A stretch of 6,029 nucleotides of DNA from Candidatus Aminicenantota bacterium (GTDB lineage Bacteria; Acidobacteriota; Aminicenantia; UBA2199): positions 1 to 6,029 of the forward strand of contig JAGLQA010000694.1 in assembly GCA_023137075.1 (NCBI GenBank). Reading direction: 5' to 3'. This document shows, piece after piece, positions 1-6,029 of the stretch. Position 1 is the first letter of the stretch. Each line of letters opens with the position of its first letter. The position numbers and the translations under genes are program-made. The notes under the pieces were generated by a model. It saw nothing but the letters and a program-made list of their open reading frames with translations, ran no database searches and was not told the origin of the DNA.

Positions 1-34
1 CCCTGCAAAGCCGGAACCAAAAAGTAACACGGGC

Positions 35-3000
35 TCAGGAAACCGCAGTTATTGTTTGTATGGCTTTAACGAGTTGGCCGAAGGTGTAGGGTTTCTCGAT
101 AAACCCGTGGACTCCCAATCGTAATATCGCTTCCACCCGCTCGTCCCTCTGAAAACCTGATGCTAACAGCACTTTAACGTCGGGACTAATCTCCCTCATA
201 TCTAAGTAGGTTTCCCGGCCCGATTTTTTAGGCATCTGCATATCTAAGAGCACCGCCATCAACTTTTGCCGGTGTTTCCTGAAAAGTTCCACCCCTTCTT
301 CTCCATCTTTGGCAAAGATCACGCTGTAACCGGCTTTTTCCAGGATTTTCACGGTAATCTTTCGCATAATCGGTTCATCGTCTATCACCAGTATCAACCC
401 TTCCCCTTTCACTATCTCCGCTTCTGTTTTTTGCTTTTTCGGTTCCAACAATTCCCGGTACTCCGGAAGATATACATCAAAAGAGGAACCTTTTTCCGGT
501 TTGGAGACCACATCTATCAACCCCTTGTGCTGTTTTATAATATTGTAGACCATCGATAACCCAAGCCCGGTACCGCTGCTTTTGATCTTGGTGGTAAAAA
601 AGGGTTCGAATATCCTGGAAACGGTTTCACTGTCCATGCCTACGCCCTCATCCCGGACCGAGAATTTCCAATAGTAACCTTCTTCCGCTCCCTGGTGGAT
701 CTCGCAAAAATCCGGGTTTGCATAGAACTTTTCAATAAAAACAGTGAGTGTCCCTCCCCAACGCTGCCCCTCTTTTCTCATGATGGTCATGGCATGGGAG
801 GCGTTAACGCATAAATTTAATAGTATCTGCTCCAATTGCATGGGGTCCGCCAGAACCACAGCCGGGTCGTCATAATAGATGGGATTTAATTCGGTACTTT
901 TCTCAAAGGTATTTCGACAAATTTTCATCACATTGCGTATGGTGGTGTTTAAATCCACCGGTTCAAAGGCAAGTTCCTCTTTACGGGAAAGCGCCAGTAA
1001 CCGCCTGACAATATCCGCTGCCCTCACGGCCGATTCTTCCAAAACATCTAAGTACTTTTCGATCTCCTCGGCGTCGCCCTCCTTTTTCCGGGTTTCCAAT
1101 TGCAGAAGTGAAAGGGAGCCGGTGATTCCACCTAAAATATTATTAAAATCGTGGGCCAACCCGCCGGCCAGGGTACCTACCGTCTCCATCTTCTGGGCCT
1201 GGCGTAATTGCCGGTCTTTTTTTTCATATTCGCTCATATCGGTTACCATGGCGAAAGATCCCTGTCTATTCCCCTTTTCATCAAATAAGGGGGTGGCATT
1301 TATTAAACATTGTACCGCGGTGGAGTCGGGCTTCCGGATGGTCAGCCGTAAGGAATTGCTCTCTTCAAGATTGTGGATGCTAAACTTCTGCAGCGCCGGT
1401 TCCCTGTCCCCGGGTGAGAGGAGCTGGGAAAAAGCGGATCCCAACAGTTCTTCCCTGCTGCGACCTGAAATGGTGCACATTTCCGGGTTCAAATCGGTAA
1501 TATAACCATTGTCGTTTAACTCCAAAAAACCCTTCTTTGTGGTGTCAAGCACTGTGCGCACCCGCTCTTCGGCCTGGGCCAGGTTTTCATAGAGCAGGGC
1601 GTTTTGTATGGAGACGGCAGCCTGGGCAGCCAGGACTTTTAATGTTTCCTGGTGATCTTCGGTGAAGGCATCGAGGCTGAGTTTGTTTTCCAGGTAAAGA
1701 ATACCGACCAGGGTATCCTGGTGTACCACCGGCATGCATAACAGGGACATGGGTGGTTTATCGAAGATATAGGCGTCCTGGGAAAATGGCGAATCCCGGG
1801 AGGAATCGTTCAGGACGACAAATTCCCTGGTTCTATCAACAAAGCGAATTATCGACTGCGGCAGGTCGTTATCTTCAACGGGGATACCCTGCAAAACCGA
1901 TATTTCCCGCTCCCCGGTTTTTCCCTCGGCTTCTACAAACAGCCTGTCGCCTTTTTTTAACATCAGGGAAATTCTCCGGGCGCCGGCATTTTCCATCAAG
2001 ATTTTAACGAGCTTTTCCAAAAGCTCGACCAGGACGATTTCCCCGGAAATAACCTGTGAGGCTTTTATAACCGCATTGAAATCCAGGGAAGGAGTTGTAC
2101 TTTCGCTGGACCCGGTGCTGGCGGTCTCTTTTTTTCCGGAGGTAGCTTGAAGGAGTTCCGGGTATTGTTCTTCCAGGGCTTCTACTTTCGCTTTCGCATG
2201 CCATATCTCATAGAGATAATGGGCTTTCCGGGTATAATTCAAGGCAATTTCATCCAGGCCCACAGCATAGTAGAAGCGGGAGGCGCACTCGCAGGCAATG
2301 GCTTCCTCGTGTATGAACCCATTTTTCCGGGCCAGGGAAACGGACCGGCTGTAACAGGTAACCGCTTCTCCGGTTCGTCCCAACAGCCAGCTTCTGCCCG
2401 CTTTGATGAGAAGGTATTTATGTTCGAAATTTTCCGGTGCGTGAACCGCCCACTTTTTCATCTTTTCCTGAAAAACGCGTAACTGCTTTAAATAGTCTTG
2501 TTGTTTTTTTTCATCTGCCCGGCAGTGGTCACCGATCAGGGCAATGGAGTAGTAAAAATAAAATTCCGGGCCAAAAATATCCCCAACCAGGGATTCTACA
2601 TATTTTTGTCCCTTTTTTGCCACATCGACAGCAATCTCAAAATGACCTAAAAAACAGGGCAGAATGAGCCGGCACATCGTATATAGGCCCAGCCGGTTCA
2701 TATCATTATTCGTGATCCACTGTGAGACAAAGTCGATTTTTTCGTCGATCTCGCCGGTCAGCAAGAATTTGCCCTCTATATCACCGGATAGAGTGAGCAC
2801 AAATTGCTGCCACAATTCACATTCATGAAGGCTGCTTGACCGGTTATACTTTTTAAGAACCGGGTAATAAGCAGCGATTGTCTTTTTTATCTTGGTAAGG
2901 GATGTACCGGTGAAAAAAAGCCGGGATATATAACTATTCACAGCATAGGAGGCATACCGCAAATCCCCGGTTTCCGTACCGCTTTTATAGGATTCCAGCA

Positions 3001-5995
3001 GGTACTGCAGGTCTCCCTGCATATGCTTTCTCCAGTGGTTGACGCCGGTGCCGTAAATAAAATAAATTTTCGCCTTTAAGTTCCCGGCTTCGATTTTTTT
3101 CAGTATATTTAAAGCTAATTCACCGAAACGCTGCCCTTCTGTTATATTTCCCAATAGGTCACTCAAGATAGAAGCGTATGCGGCGTAGGCATAGGCGGAA
3201 TATTTACTATTCCCGTGTTTTAGTGTCAGGTGAAGAAGCTTTAAAATTATGATGGGAAAGTAAGCCGGGTCTGCCATGTAGGTCGGCTCCGTACAGGTGG
3301 TAAGAATGCGGGCAATGGCAAGCTTAGTGGGGTCTGTCAGTTCCGGGAGATCGATTAAGGATGCCGTGCCCCCCCTTCTCAGCTTGAGCCGGGCAAAAAC
3401 AGCGAGAAATTCTTTCAATATCGTCAATTTGCCGGCCCGTGGAGGCATCTGCAGACCCAGCATCTTGAGCGCCTCCCGGCTTAGATTTACCGCCTCAATA
3501 TTCTTCTCTAACCAGATAAACACGTGTATTTTAATTTCATACATTTTGATTTTATCTAGGAGTTCTTTCGCGTTTTCCAGTACGGCCGTAAAATATTTTT
3601 CCGCCTCTTCAAATTCCCCGGCCAGGTAGCCCGCTTCGCTGCTTGCCGTGTACAGGGCCAGGGTTAATTCATAAGCTCGCTCCCATGCCAGGTTAACCGG
3701 GCGAGGCAGACATTCCATGCCCTGCCGGAAAAAGCGGTAGGCCAGGTCATAGGAGATCGCTGCTTTCGCTTTTTGACCGGCCTTAAGGTTTATCCCGGCA
3801 AGCCTGATTCTTTCCTCGTCATTTAACAGGTCCCCAGCTTTATTTAAATGATTGGCAATATCGAAAAACCGGGTTTCGTCGCCCTGTTCTTCCGGCTCCT
3901 CCAACTTGCGCCTGCCGATCTTCAGGTGCAATTCCCGCCGTTCTTTTTCGCCCATTAATAAATAAACCGCTTCCTGCACCTTGTTGTGGGAGAATTTTCC
4001 CTGTTCGCCTGTTTTTAAAAGAATGCCTTCACCTATGGCCTGGTCCAGGTCTTCTAAAATGTCGTTTTCCGGTTTTCCCGACACCTGGGCGATCAGGGAC
4101 AGGGTAAATTCAATCCCCACACAGGCCGCGATCTTCAGGGCCGCCAGGGTATCATCCGCGAGACGCGACAATTTCTCCGTCATCAATTCCACCACATTAT
4201 CCGTGATACCTGCCTGACGGATATTAGACACATCCCAGGTCCAGCCCTGTTTAAATTCGATCATGCGGTCTTCGCGTAATTTTTTTAAAAATTCATGGAT
4301 AAAGAAGGGATTGCCGCTGGTTTTTGAGTGGACCAGTTCTGCCAGGTTTTTTGTTTTTTTTTCTGTGCAGCGCAGGGTGTCCGCTAAAAGTTGGCCGATA
4401 ACCGGGGTAGTTAGGTTCTCTAATTTAGCGGCCGCATATTCCCCGGTCCCCGGTTCAACTTCCGTGGTCCTCTGCCATTTTTTAATCAAGCGTGCCAGCA
4501 GATGAGATTTGTTCACCTCCTCTTCGCGATAGGCGCCGAGCAATAAGCAATAATGTAATTCCGGGTCCGCGAATAGAGTGTCGATCAAAAGCAAACTGGC
4601 ATCATCCGCCCACTGCATATTATCCAAAAAAAGAACTAAGGGGTGACTCTCCCGGGCAAAAACCGTGAAAAAATTCCTGAATACCATATTCAGCCGGTTT
4701 TCTGTTTCTAAGGGAGGGAGTTCCGGCACTTCCGGCTGTTCACCGATGATCAACTTGATGCGCGGCAAAACATCGATAATTACCTGCCCGTTATTGCCGA
4801 CCGCGTCGAGTATCTCTTTTTTCCACTTTTCCAATTGGGTGCTCTTTGTCGTAAGCAACTGCACTATTAATTTGGAAAATGCCTGGATAATCGCGCTGTT
4901 GGGAAGATGTCTCTCGAACCGGTCATATTTCCCATCGATAAAATAAGAGCGCCTGCCGGACACCGGTTTATGGATCTCGTTCACAAGGGCCGATTTTCCG
5001 ATTCCAACCGGTCCTGAAAAAAAAGCCATTATCTTTTCGCCCTTTGCCGCCCGGTGAAAAAGTTCGTTTAAAAACGCGATCTCTGTTTCTCTGCCATACA
5101 ATTTTTCAGGCACTACGAAAACATCGGATATATCTTTCTCGCCGATGGTAAAATCCTCGATTATGCCTTTCGCTTTTGATTGGCGATAACACTCCTCTAA
5201 GTCGGCTTTTAATCCTGAAATGCTTTGATATCGGTCTTCCGCATTCTTGGCAAGCAATTTCATCACGATCTTAGAAATCACAGCCGGAAGGGCATTATTA
5301 ATTTCATGCGGTTCGATCGCTTGTCGAGCCATATGGGCATGGACCAATTCCATAGGATCATCTAACTCAAAGGGGCGTTTACCGGTTAACATTTCGTAAA
5401 AGGTCACCCCTAAAGAGTAAAAATCACTCCTGTAATCGATAGACCGGTTCATCCGGCCGGTTTGCTCCGGTGAGATATAGGCAAGGGTACCCTTCAGCGC
5501 TTCGGGTTCCAAGGCAGCCTGGGTTTCCCGTTTTACCCGGATGGAGATACTGAAATCCGTAATCTTTACCTGTTTTGTTTCCGGATTAATGAGAATGTTG
5601 TATGGATTTATATCTTGATGGATGATATTGCGGCGGTGGATATTGGCCAGGATTTCCGCCGCGGCGATGATAATTCGCAGGTTAATTTGAATATCCACCT
5701 GGTGAGAGCGGATATATCGTGCTAAGGAAATGGCGCCGAAATCCTCCATAATGATGGCTTTACCATACCCGACATTTTCGATGGAATAGTATTTGACCAC
5801 CCCGGGGATATCTAAGTCATCGCCTATATTATATTCATACTCCAGTTGATTTAGTTCTTTGGCCGTAGGATAGCGTGCTTTAAGAGATTTGGCAATAACC
5901 GGGAGGCTATCCCGGTTTCTCGTTCCCCGGTATATTGCTATATGGGTGTCAACGTAGACTCTATTAATAAAATGATACCCTTCAATTTCGAACAT
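35..5995 (-). CDS. Giant hybrid sensor kinase: Ser/Thr kinase-like, STAND ATPase, TPR-like, GAF, PAS, histidine kinase and receiver
   Basis: The 1,986-residue protein (counted from the ATG at 5995) is probably a cytoplasmic signalling protein, since no signal peptide or membrane span is visible. Domain order: protein-kinase-like (about 6-275), STAND/AAA_16 ATPase (about 300-565), helical TPR-like (about 690-1280), a Ser/Thr-rich linker (about 1282-1303), GAF (about 1305-1471), PAS (about 1477-1591), HisKA and HATPase (about 1602-1846) and receiver (about 1867-1981). This is the HstK-type architecture known from cyanobacteria and scattered bacteria, here ending in a receiver. Expected chemistry is autophosphorylation of His1615 and transfer to Asp1918; the signal and downstream partner are unknown. 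The ATG at 5995 is preferred because GAGGAG lies 10 nt upstream and the family starts just before the I-x-G-Y motif. An in-frame TTG at 6022 would add nine residues but shows no ribosome-binding site in the few bases visible. The gene ends at TGA (37-35). Confidence is high for the gene and domains, and low for biological role. Confidence 0.96.
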   Translation of the reverse strand: MFEIEGYHFINRVYVDTHIAIYRGTRNRDSLPVIAKSLKARYPTAKELNQLEYEYNIGDDLDIPGVVKYYSIENVGYGKAIIMEDFGAISLARYIRSHQVDIQINLRIIIAAAEILANIHRRNIIHQDINPYNILINPETKQVKITDFSISIRVKRETQAALEPEALKGTLAYISPEQTGRMNRSIDYRSDFYSLGVTFYEMLTGKRPFELDDPMELVHAHMARQAIEPHEINNALPAVISKIVMKLLAKNAEDRYQSISGLKADLEECYRQSKAKGIIEDFTIGEKDISDVFVVPEKLYGRETEIAFLNELFHRAAKGEKIMAFFSGPVGIGKSALVNEIHKPVSGRRSYFIDGKYDRFERHLPNSAIIQAFSKLIVQLLTTKSTQLEKWKKEILDAVGNNGQVIIDVLPRIKLIIGEQPEVPELPPLETENRLNMVFRNFFTVFARESHPLVLFLDNMQWADDASLLLIDTLFADPELHYCLLLGAYREEEVNKSHLLARLIKKWQRTTEVEPGTGEYAAAKLENLTTPVIGQLLADTLRCTEKKTKNLAELVHSKTSGNPFFIHEFLKKLREDRMIEFKQGWTWDVSNIRQAGITDNVVELMTEKLSRLADDTLAALKIAACVGIEFTLSLIAQVSGKPENDILEDLDQAIGEGILLKTGEQGKFSHNKVQEAVYLLMGEKERRELHLKIGRRKLEEPEEQGDETRFFDIANHLNKAGDLLNDEERIRLAGINLKAGQKAKAAISYDLAYRFFRQGMECLPRPVNLAWERAYELTLALYTASSEAGYLAGEFEEAEKYFTAVLENAKELLDKIKMYEIKIHVFIWLEKNIEAVNLSREALKMLGLQMPPRAGKLTILKEFLAVFARLKLRRGGTASLIDLPELTDPTKLAIARILTTCTEPTYMADPAYFPIIILKLLHLTLKHGNSKYSAYAYAAYASILSDLLGNITEGQRFGELALNILKKIEAGNLKAKIYFIYGTGVNHWRKHMQGDLQYLLESYKSGTETGDLRYASYAVNSYISRLFFTGTSLTKIKKTIAAYYPVLKKYNRSSSLHECELWQQFVLTLSGDIEGKFLLTGEIDEKIDFVSQWITNNDMNRLGLYTMCRLILPCFLGHFEIAVDVAKKGQKYVESLVGDIFGPEFYFYYSIALIGDHCRADEKKQQDYLKQLRVFQEKMKKWAVHAPENFEHKYLLIKAGRSWLLGRTGEAVTCYSRSVSLARKNGFIHEEAIACECASRFYYAVGLDEIALNYTRKAHYLYEIWHAKAKVEALEEQYPELLQATSGKKETASTGSSESTTPSLDFNAVIKASQVISGEIVLVELLEKLVKILMENAGARRISLMLKKGDRLFVEAEGKTGEREISVLQGIPVEDNDLPQSIIRFVDRTREFVVLNDSSRDSPFSQDAYIFDKPPMSLLCMPVVHQDTLVGILYLENKLSLDAFTEDHQETLKVLAAQAAVSIQNALLYENLAQAEERVRTVLDTTKKGFLELNDNGYITDLNPEMCTISGRSREELLGSAFSQLLSPGDREPALQKFSIHNLEESNSLRLTIRKPDSTAVQCLINATPLFDEKGNRQGSFAMVTDMSEYEKKDRQLRQAQKMETVGTLAGGLAHDFNNILGGITGSLSLLQLETRKKEGDAEEIEKYLDVLEESAVRAADIVRRLLALSRKEELAFEPVDLNTTIRNVMKICRNTFEKSTELNPIYYDDPAVVLADPMQLEQILLNLCVNASHAMTIMRKEGQRWGGTLTVFIEKFYANPDFCEIHQGAEEGYYWKFSVRDEGVGMDSETVSRIFEPFFTTKIKSSGTGLGLSMVYNIIKQHKGLIDVVSKPEKGSSFDVYLPEYRELLEPKKQKTEAEIVKGEGLILVIDDEPIMRKITVKILEKAGYSVIFAKDGEEGVELFRKHRQKLMAVLLDMQMPKKSGRETYLDMREISPDVKVLLASGFQRDERVEAILRLGVHGFIEKPYTFGQLVKAIQTITAVS
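53..397 (-). other. Domain: C-terminal receiver (REC)
   Basis: This covers residues about 1867-1981. The acidic pair is Asp1872-Asp1873 in ILVIDDEP. The phospho-acceptor is Asp1918 (nt 244-242) in LLDMQMPKKSG. Ser1946 in LLASGF and Lys1968 in FIEKPYT complete the active site. The protein ends about five residues after the domain, with no histidine phosphotransfer or DNA-binding domain. Phosphate therefore either moves to a separate HPt protein or response regulator, or the receiver acts as a phosphate sink or feedback element on the kinase. Confidence 0.96.
458..1192 (-). other. Domain: histidine kinase core (HisKA and HATPase_c)
   Basis: The dimerisation and phosphotransfer helices span residues about 1602-1674 and carry the H box GLAHDFNNILGG. 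The phospho-acceptor is His1615 (nt 1153-1151). The ATP-binding domain spans about 1718-1846. It has the N box LLNLCVNASHAM (Asn1727 and Asn1731), the G1 box DEGVGM (Asp1782), the F box IFEPFF (1795-1800) and the G2 box GTGLGLS from residue 1808. All boxes are complete, so autokinase activity is expected. The HDFNN form of the H box is typical of NtrB-like (HPK4) kinases, which often end in a receiver as here. Confidence 0.96.
1223..1567 (-). other. Domain: PAS sensor
   Basis: This covers residues about 1477-1591. The start AEERVRTVLDTTKKGFLELN is a typical PAS opening, followed by GYITDLNPEMCTISGRSREE, in which the Asn-Pro and the helix GRSREELLG are hallmarks. A C-terminal strand, GSFAMVTDMSE, leads into the coiled linker KKDRQLRQAQ before the histidine-kinase dimerisation helix. 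It probably passes a small-molecule or redox signal to the kinase core. The cofactor cannot be told from the sequence, and the GXNCRFLQ motif of LOV domains is absent. Confidence 0.87.
1583..2083 (-). other. Domain: GAF sensor
   Basis: This covers residues about 1305-1471. It opens with an amphipathic helix (DFNAVIKASQVISGE) of the type that precedes GAF domains in this family. The core signature is SLLCMPVVHQDTLVGILYLE followed by a DAFTEDHQETLKVLAAQAA helix. GAF domains bind small molecules such as cyclic nucleotides, haem or bilins, or mediate dimerisation. The Cys in LLCMP occurs commonly in this subfamily and does not by itself indicate a bound chromophore. No NKFDE cyclic-nucleotide motif is apparent, so the ligand is unknown. 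A Ser/Thr-rich linker just before it (about 1282-1303) separates it from the helical region. Confidence 0.9.
2156..3928 (-). other. Region: TPR-like helical repeats of the STAND protein
   Basis: Residues about 690-1280 are predicted helical with irregular TPR-like units. Examples are the AGEFEEAEKYF stretch from about residue 792, the IEAVNLSREALKMLG stretch from about 833, and the LLGRTGEAVTCYSRSVSLA stretch from about 1204, which runs on into HEEAIACECASRFYY. The last segment is well conserved between family members and directly precedes the linker to GAF. In STAND proteins this region usually serves as the sensor or protein-docking arm, and I infer the same here. Repeat boundaries cannot be fixed by eye, and no enzyme motif is seen in these roughly 590 residues. 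Confidence 0.75.
4301..5098 (-). other. Domain: STAND / AAA_16-type P-loop ATPase
   Basis: This covers residues about 300-565 and starts at the YGRE motif that typically opens AAA_16 domains. Walker A is GPVGIGKS (328-335, nt 5014-4991) with Lys334. Walker B is LVLFLDN with Asp458, followed by MQWAD. The sequence LLLGAYRE at about 483-491 supplies a sensor-like arginine, and TSGNPFF (559-565) is the conserved motif at the end of the core. A further conserved segment, FSHNKVQEAVY (668-678), lies in the following helical part. In related proteins such modules act as nucleotide-dependent switches that control the fused output. The second acidic residue of Walker B is asparagine here, so hydrolysis may be slow. 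Confidence 0.92.
5171..5980 (-). other. Domain: Ser/Thr protein-kinase-like, HstK type, with altered catalytic motifs
   Basis: This covers residues about 6-275. The glycine-rich loop is degenerate (VYVDTHIAIYRG), as is usual in this family. The ATP-anchoring lysine is probably Lys36 in VIAKSLK, paired with Glu52 or Glu54. The catalytic loop is HQDINPYN (126-133): Asp128 and Asn133 are kept, but the lysine of HRDLK is asparagine. The metal-binding motif is DFS (147-149) instead of DFG. SPEQTGRMNR (175-184), Asp191 in the DFYSLG segment and Arg255 match the large-lobe fold. SPEQTGRMNR is typical of kinase domains fused to STAND ATPases and histidine kinases. The fold is certain. Catalytic activity is doubtful and a pseudokinase role is possible. 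Confidence 0.93.
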
Positions 5996-6005
5996 ACAGC
6001 AAAAA

Positions 6006-6011
6006 CTCCTC
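6006..6011 (-). promoter_or_regulatory. Shine-Dalgarno sequence GAGGAG
   Basis: On the minus strand GAGGAG is followed by ten bases and then the ATG at 5995-5993. It is a strong match to the anti-Shine-Dalgarno sequence at a slightly long but workable distance. It decides the start in favour of this ATG over the TTG at 6022-6020, because with the TTG start this motif would lie inside the coding sequence. No promoter can be judged, since only 18 bases remain upstream of it in the window. Confidence 0.75.
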
Positions 6012-6029
6012 GTTTCATCCAAAAGTAAA

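Noticed and set aside
1..34. Terminator, or the tail of a convergent gene, downstream of the stop
   Set aside because: I see no hairpin followed by a T run after the TGA. A + strand frame is open from the window edge to a TAA at 25-27 (eight codons), but that is far too short to call a gene end.
879..1505. A 208-codon ORF on the + strand
   Set aside because: It lies wholly antisense to the PAS and histidine-kinase coding sequence, whose translation is clearly conserved. Its own translation is Ser/Arg/Phe-rich with no recognisable domain and no good ribosome-binding site, so it is a shadow ORF.
1583..2083. Phytochrome-like or cyclic-nucleotide-binding GAF
   Set aside because: The single Cys in LLCMP is common in this non-photosensory subfamily, and neither a bilin-binding context nor an NKFDE motif is present.
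2004..2204. A 66-codon minus-strand ORF in another frame
   Set aside because: It overlaps the real gene across the linker and the start of GAF. The peptide is Arg/Gly/Ser-rich and resembles no family, consistent with an out-of-frame reading.
2156..3928. An unrecognised enzyme domain in the long middle region
   Set aside because: The segment is continuous helical, TPR-like sequence with no catalytic motif or metal-binding cluster. It matches the known middle region of STAND-histidine kinase fusions in length and position.
5938..6018. Possible 26-codon leader ORF (ATG at 6018-6016, ending at TAG 5940-5938) overlapping the gene start
   Set aside because: No Shine-Dalgarno precedes it in the visible bases, its peptide has no regulatory character, and its frame simply runs across the real start. 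Chance occurrence is likely.

Overview
The window is almost entirely one very large gene on the minus strand. It occupies positions 35-5995, leaving about 34 bases of flank at each end. The reading frame is unbroken for nearly 2,000 codons, and no RNA gene, mobile element, CRISPR array or second gene is visible. The + strand ORFs inside it are shadows.

The product is a multidomain signalling protein with no predicted membrane segment or signal peptide. From N- to C-terminus it contains a Ser/Thr protein-kinase-like domain (nt 5980-5171), a STAND/AAA_16-type ATPase (about 5098-4301), a long TPR-like helical region (about 3928-2156) and a GAF domain (about 2083-1583). These are followed by a PAS domain (about 1567-1223), a histidine-kinase core with H, N, G1, F and G2 boxes (1192-458) and a C-terminal receiver domain (397-53). 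This is the layout of the cyanobacterial HstK-type 'serine/threonine and histidine kinase' proteins, and it resembles the fungal group X hybrid kinases. The likely scheme is that the kinase, ATPase and helical half senses or scaffolds, GAF and PAS bind a small ligand, and the signal leaves through phosphotransfer His1615 to Asp1918 (numbering from the ATG at 5995). The ligand, the partner proteins and the output are not visible.

The histidine kinase and receiver keep every key residue I checked. Both N-terminal ATP-binding modules depart from consensus. The kinase reads HQDIN and DFS where classical kinases have HRDLK and DFG, and the ATPase Walker B reads LDN where LDD is usual in this ATPase class. 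The N-terminal half may therefore bind nucleotide without efficient turnover and act as a switch or scaffold.

The source is a bacterium. The AGGAG ribosome-binding site, intermediate GC content and marked excess of CCGG would suit a Gram-positive clostridial (Peptococcaceae-like) genome or another anaerobe from sediment or sludge. This placement is tentative, because one gene of a widely transferred family says little about taxonomy. Operon context cannot be judged because both neighbours lie outside the window.
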